Source: Stenopsyche tienmushanensis
Taxonomy: Eukaryota > Arthropoda > Insecta > Trichoptera > Stenopsychidae
Direction of reading: 5' to 3'
DNA length: 64,000 bases
Assembly (NCBI GenBank): GCA_008973525.1
Contig: WACJ01000501.1
Location: 930,001-994,000, forward strand
The position numbers and the translations under genes were made by a program. The notes under the pieces are model-generated. The model worked only from the letters and a program-made list of their open reading frames with translations, did not search any database and was not told the DNA's origin. Each line of letters starts with the position of its first letter. Position 1 is the first letter of the stretch. This document shows positions 59,641 through 64,000 of this stretch, one piece after another.

Positions 59641-62190
59641 CTAAAATACCCCATTAAGGATAATCATGAATAGCTAAAAGCTCAAACTAGTCTATTTAAA
59701 AAAAAAATGACTCGCAAAATACAGGTTGTATTTAATAGAGATTTTATAGTTGAACTTATTAGGACACTCAAAATCATGTTATGGTAGATCAGCAAAAAGA
59801 TGTAGATTTGTTGACACACTGGCCATTGGTGTTTAAAAGAAAGAAATTAGTCCTCTTATGGACTTTTTTTAAATAGCAAGTACATCATCTTACGATGGCG
59901 TCTTGACTTGAGGCAATTTTCTAAAAAAATATATCGAATTTACTATGATAAACATATGAAAATGCATAAGGGTTGAATTTATTAAACATATTCTCGGCGG
60001 CTCTTCAAACTTTTATCACATATGGCGATGAAATTAAATCCCATGAATAATGCTAAAGTTTGATAGCGCGGCACAACAATGAGTCAGGAATTTGCGGAAA
60101 CCGGAAAACACGTGGAAATGGATTTCCATAATCAGGCGAATTAACACGTGGAAAATTCGCCCACGGGAAATGTTAAAATGTTTATATGTTAATGAACACA
60201 TAAACTTGACACCGACGGTGTATTTACACGCCGGGAACACATGCTTTTGAAAAAACATGCATTTAACAAATAAACGCCTACTTGGTATAAGCATGGCTCT
60301 TATATGGGGTGGCATAATTGTCTTGGGGATTAATATAAGCATATATTCTAGAGGGTTATTATAAGAAATTTATGAGATTGTTTTGATGCAGATTTAATCT
60401 GATTTTCTACCTACTGTATAAAAAATACACACTAAAAGATGAATTATAAAGTCTTATAAAGCTGTCTATGAGTGTCTGATCTGCAACAATAATTCCAATA
60501 TAATTTAAAAATGACAATGATTTCGCCAATCGCTCAAATCATTGATTATTGATATAGCAGCATCATAAGAATACTGAGATTTAAATATCCAGTCTGTGTG
60601 TCCCGTATTATCATAGAGTGCATTTTCAACCCTTAGCACTAAAAGAGTCAGTAGGGTTGTATCTGCATTTGCGTATTATCTCAGTTTTATATCGTCGGGT
60701 GTGCGATTCATATCCAGCCGGGCGATAAACGCTATTAGGTTACACACACCCTGCATGGGTGAAGGGCCGGGCGCGATAATGCCTCACAGAGTGCTAACGA
60801 AGTAAGGGCCTCCCTCGAATGCCCCGTGGGCCTCTTTCGAATCTGCGATTTTCCATAGCAAACTAGATTTGAACATGCTTTCAATAACTTAATCTGTTCA
60901 CTTTATTCGACGTGACAATCCCATCAGAATGCCTCGCCAAAAATTTAGCCAATTTATAAAAGCGGAGCTTTTAAAAGGGCATTGTCGCTAAAAGGGGGTT
61001 ATTCAAATGGAGGAAACTCAATTTAAAGTAATATTTTAGCACAATGCATTAGAATGTAAACTTGTGTATGAAACTTATAAAACTGCTTTCATTAGCAAAA
61101 TATTTGTTGGTCCTATTCGATTGACATGATTGGATTTGACATTTTAATAATTGAAATTAGATTTAATATATAATTATTCATAATCATCTTCACCAGTTTG
61201 TACTTCTAAGTCTGTGATTAGAGTTTATTATTAGATGTTGATGTTCAAACACAAACGAGAAAATGGTAATTTCTAGGAGATAAAATATGTATCACATCTA
61301 TAAAAGATAATCGATTTTGAATCATTTTTATTCGGATTTTAAATAAGGTTGCACTTATTAAATGATCACACCCTTAAAAGATAATATTCTTGTGGATAAA
61401 AAGAGCATGGAAAGAAATTGGACTTTCTTTCGCCCTTTACAAGAAGAACTTATTATAAGATAAAAAGATTCAAGTTGGAAAAACTTGTTGATTGTGGAAA
61501 AATTGCAAGCTAGGTGATATATTTTTAGTACGATGAAAACTTATACTTTGAGATAAAATAACTATCATAATTATTCAGCAAGATATATAGACGTATTTGG
61601 GAGCATAATCTTATATTTTATAAAATGTGCATTTACACTTAAACGGCGATCTTTGATTTATACAGAAAATAAGTTTAAGATAGATACAAAGCTTTCAACA
61701 TATAAACACCGTGTAAATCATACAAAAAATACCCTTGAAAATATGAAATATTTTTGGTCCATTGTCCATCTCATTGCCTTGTTTTTAAGTGGAAAGCTTC
61801 GGTGAAATTGTTCGAAGTCAGTCATAATAATTTTTCTAAATGGTCTTTGGATTTGTTTTAAGTTTTTCAATAACATTCTTTATATTATTCTTCATTGGTA
61901 AGTCAATAATCCAATATCTCGACATACATGGATCCAATTTGCATCATCGGTTCGCCAATAGAACAATATGGTGATCAGACCATTTGTCGGTTACATATTA
62001 TCTATGCGATAGCATCAGTCCCAAGCGACGGGGGTTTGATTTGAGGGGAGTGTCGGTCGAAATGGCACAACAAGTGATATTAGTATTCATAATGTGTATT
62101 TTATGCTGTAAAAATAGCACTAATTCTCCCCCTGCCGACTTGCCAGGATTAACTCTAATGCGTGTTTGATATCTCTTTATGTATAATGTT
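59641..62190. other. intergenic DNA, no gene seen
   Basis: A GC-richer stretch at 60.70-60.85 kb (ccgggcgataaacgc, gggccgggcgcgataat) looks like a worn SINE or repeat, not identified. The frame 60342-60034 is unsupported. Confidence 0.3.
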
Positions 62191-62201
62191 ATTTAGTGGC
62201 T

Positions 62202-62241
62202 GGGGTGGATTCGAACTCGTCGGCACTCTCGTGTCACCCCC
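62202..62241 (-). other. tRNA-type B box with closing stem (SINE-like)
   Basis: On the minus strand gagttcgaatcc (62218-62207) closely fits the Pol III B box GGTTCGAATCC, and the flanks ggggtg and cacccc can pair. No A box or anticodon arm at normal spacing. Probably a tRNA-derived SINE fragment. Confidence 0.4.
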
Positions 62242-62826
62242 TCTATCTATAAACGCATCCAGTTTTATTTTATGCTTATAAAATCAACGGATTATTTTTG
62301 TAAAAATATCTAATTTCATCCTCTAAAAGTGAGAATTTTAAAATAAATTATAACCAAAATGATAAATGAGCTTAAAATCAATTTGCTAAGGCATTCAGTT
62401 TTTAGCTATTGAAATTTAGATTAAATTTGATAAAACCATAAATGGATTTTGATTTTAATCGTATTGAATATATGTAAAAGTCATTCGTCGACAAAATATA
62501 GCAAATTATATTTAAAAAAAAAATACAAATGCATCATAGAATACGTTAGAATACGACGTGTCAGTTAATCAATGTCTTCTCATACAATTCAAGCAAAAAA
62601 TGATCACTTTTTTTCGTTTTATTACGCTGGTACACGCACCACAGATTGAAAATCACTGTTGTGTATAAATATATCAATGCAGTAGACATTTTTGTAGGCA
62701 TGATTGAAATTTAGTTTCAATCTATTGGCTGGTTTAAGAATTATATCAATTTTACCGAAGAAATAGTTTTATGAATTTCCTGCGAAAATCACCCGGACTC
62801 TAAAGTGTTAATGTATTTATTTGACA

Positions 62827-63026
62827 GCTTTTGAAATGTTAGATAATTGCTTAGTCTTAAATATAATAGTGTACTTTGTGAGTATATTATCGACGTATTC
62901 AGCCGCAGGAAGGTGTGATCCTGAGAATGTCGCAGGATTATGCGGCACGGTGTATCCATTGTGGAGTATTTGTCGACGAATTACCGTAGGGCGGCGCCCC
63001 TCTTTACGTCTGCCAGAGGCGGCCAA
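62827..63026 (+). CDS. possible exon of a small secreted peptide precursor
   Basis: After a possible acceptor (tttgacag at 62826), ATG at 62836 opens a signal-peptide-like start LVLNIIVYFVSILSTYSAAG, followed by RCDPENVAGLCGTVYPLWSI, one more Cys, then RR, ITV, GRR, PSLRLPEAAK. A good donor AAG|GTGGGC follows at 63026; without splicing the frame ends at TGA (63063). Signal peptide, cysteines and dibasic sites suggest a neuropeptide or hormone precursor, but it fits no family I can name. The composition is GC-rich against its surroundings. Confidence 0.25.
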
Positions 63027-63715
63027 GGGTGGGCGGCGGCCCGCTGGGAGTCCCAAGCCATGAATATAAAATGACACCATCGACGGGGAACAGATAGCAA
63101 AATGGCTGAACGTCCCAGAGTACATGGCCACTTTTTGCAAATCAAAGAGGATATGAATATCCTTCCGGCGTATATTTTATTTGCAGATGCGGAAGTTGAA
63201 CGGAAGTGGTTTTTCTTCCGTAAGCAGATTCGATACGATTAGCGTAAGAAATGCACGCGAATGTATTCGCAAATGAAATCGTATTACGATCAAATAAATC
63301 GAAATTCGTGCTTGGATTTTCAGATTTTTCGGGTTGGATGTTTGCAAGTTTAGCGATCATCAATCATCGCGGTGGAAGTAAATAGTTCGTATAATGTATG
63401 GAGTGTCTTAAGTTCATATTTCAGAGGGATCGTTTTAATAAACATTAGCTTCACAGTCGCCACGTGTCGGGATTCGAAGCACGTGTCAATTGGTTGTTCA
63501 AGAGTGCTCTTCGATATTTCGCACGACGCGTGGTTGTTGCCATTTCTGGAGTAGACACGTGTCAACGCCGTGGTTCAATGAAGCACTTCGATTACATCCA
63601 GATTTTGTGGATCAGTGGTTATAATAATTCTTCAGGCAATCAACATGCAATACAATACTAAGCCCCCTTGAAGGAATAACGGTTAGAGTTGATTGCGGTC
63701 AATCCACTGCTTATT
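63027..63715. other. intergenic or intronic DNA, no gene seen
   Basis: 63470-63485 holds a reversed B-box-like word (gcttcgaatccc on the minus strand) without a tRNA fold. Open frames here overlap each other and lack support. Confidence 0.3.
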
Positions 63716-63860
63716 TAAGGGCTTCGAACCGGAACGAAACCAAAAATCGATAACCGTTAAAACCGTTATTTTTAACCGAACAGATATAAATGCTAGGAAC
63801 GTAACCGAAACCAAAATCTAAATGAAAAAAAAATAACGGTTGAAAGACCTGGTTTATTTG
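63716..63860 (+). repeat. repeat C, uninterrupted copy
   Basis: gggcttcgaaccggaacga through aataacggttgaaag. Its first half matches 48183-48235 and it runs through ttaaccgaac without the piggyBac insert. Its second half resembles 51465-51560. Confidence 0.7.
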
Positions 63861-64000
63861 CTTGGGGGTGCCCAAGTCTAGTTGCTTCTAGCAATGATTT
63901 TAAAACCAACAATATTAAAATTGGAGAATTTAATCAGTAAACTTTAAGAATCTCTGGAATAGTATAGACGAAATAGGACCATATGGTAAGCGGTCTTTTA

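Noticed and set aside
62827..63026. Assignment to short neuropeptide F because of PSLRLP
   Set aside because: The RLRF-amide ending that defines sNPF is absent and the Cys pattern does not fit.

Overview
The window reads as AT-rich insect nuclear DNA. The genes have GT-AG introns, one protein carries a ZAD zinc-finger domain (an arthropod-expanded family), and the intergenic space is full of mariner/Tc1, pogo, piggyBac and jockey-type remnants typical of insects. I cannot name the species.

Layout. From 1 to 2.7 kb there is a mariner corpse split by a degenerate reverse-transcriptase fragment. From 2.84 to 7.17 kb lies a complete, apparently young non-LTR retrotransposon on the minus strand, with two open frames, a terminal promoter and a 13-bp target-site duplication. 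At 7.6-8.3 kb are the last exons of a Ctr-family copper transporter whose first exons I do not find. From 12.2 to 32.6 kb is a compact block of six genes: a small coiled-coil gene (possible augmin subunit HAUS4), NOC4L (ribosome biogenesis), FDXR (adrenodoxin reductase), PMPCA (mitochondrial processing peptidase alpha), SUCLG2 (GTP-type succinyl-CoA ligase beta) and a ZAD/C2H2 transcription factor. FDXR/PMPCA and SUCLG2/ZAD-ZnF are divergent pairs about 0.7 kb apart. Three neighbours (FDXR, PMPCA, SUCLG2) make mitochondrial matrix proteins. All six were traced exon by exon; every join keeps frame except one extra G in FDXR.

From 32.6 to 64 kb the window is gene-poor. It holds mariner, Tc1 and pogo/Tigger pieces, a piggyBac element with a single internal stop sitting at a TTAA site, several dispersed repeats, tRNA-like pieces, and two weak first-exon or peptide-exon candidates (54.1-54.6 kb and 62.83-63.03 kb). 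This half could be intron or regulatory space of a gene outside the window.

No CRISPR array, rRNA or convincing intact tRNA was seen. The best leads are the intact LINE (start-less ORF2, Inr+DPE promoter), the frameshift inside the most conserved FDXR motif, the piggyBac insertion with a matching empty-site repeat copy, a 206-bp insertion with a 14-bp duplication in PMPCA, and a possible secreted-peptide exon near the right end.
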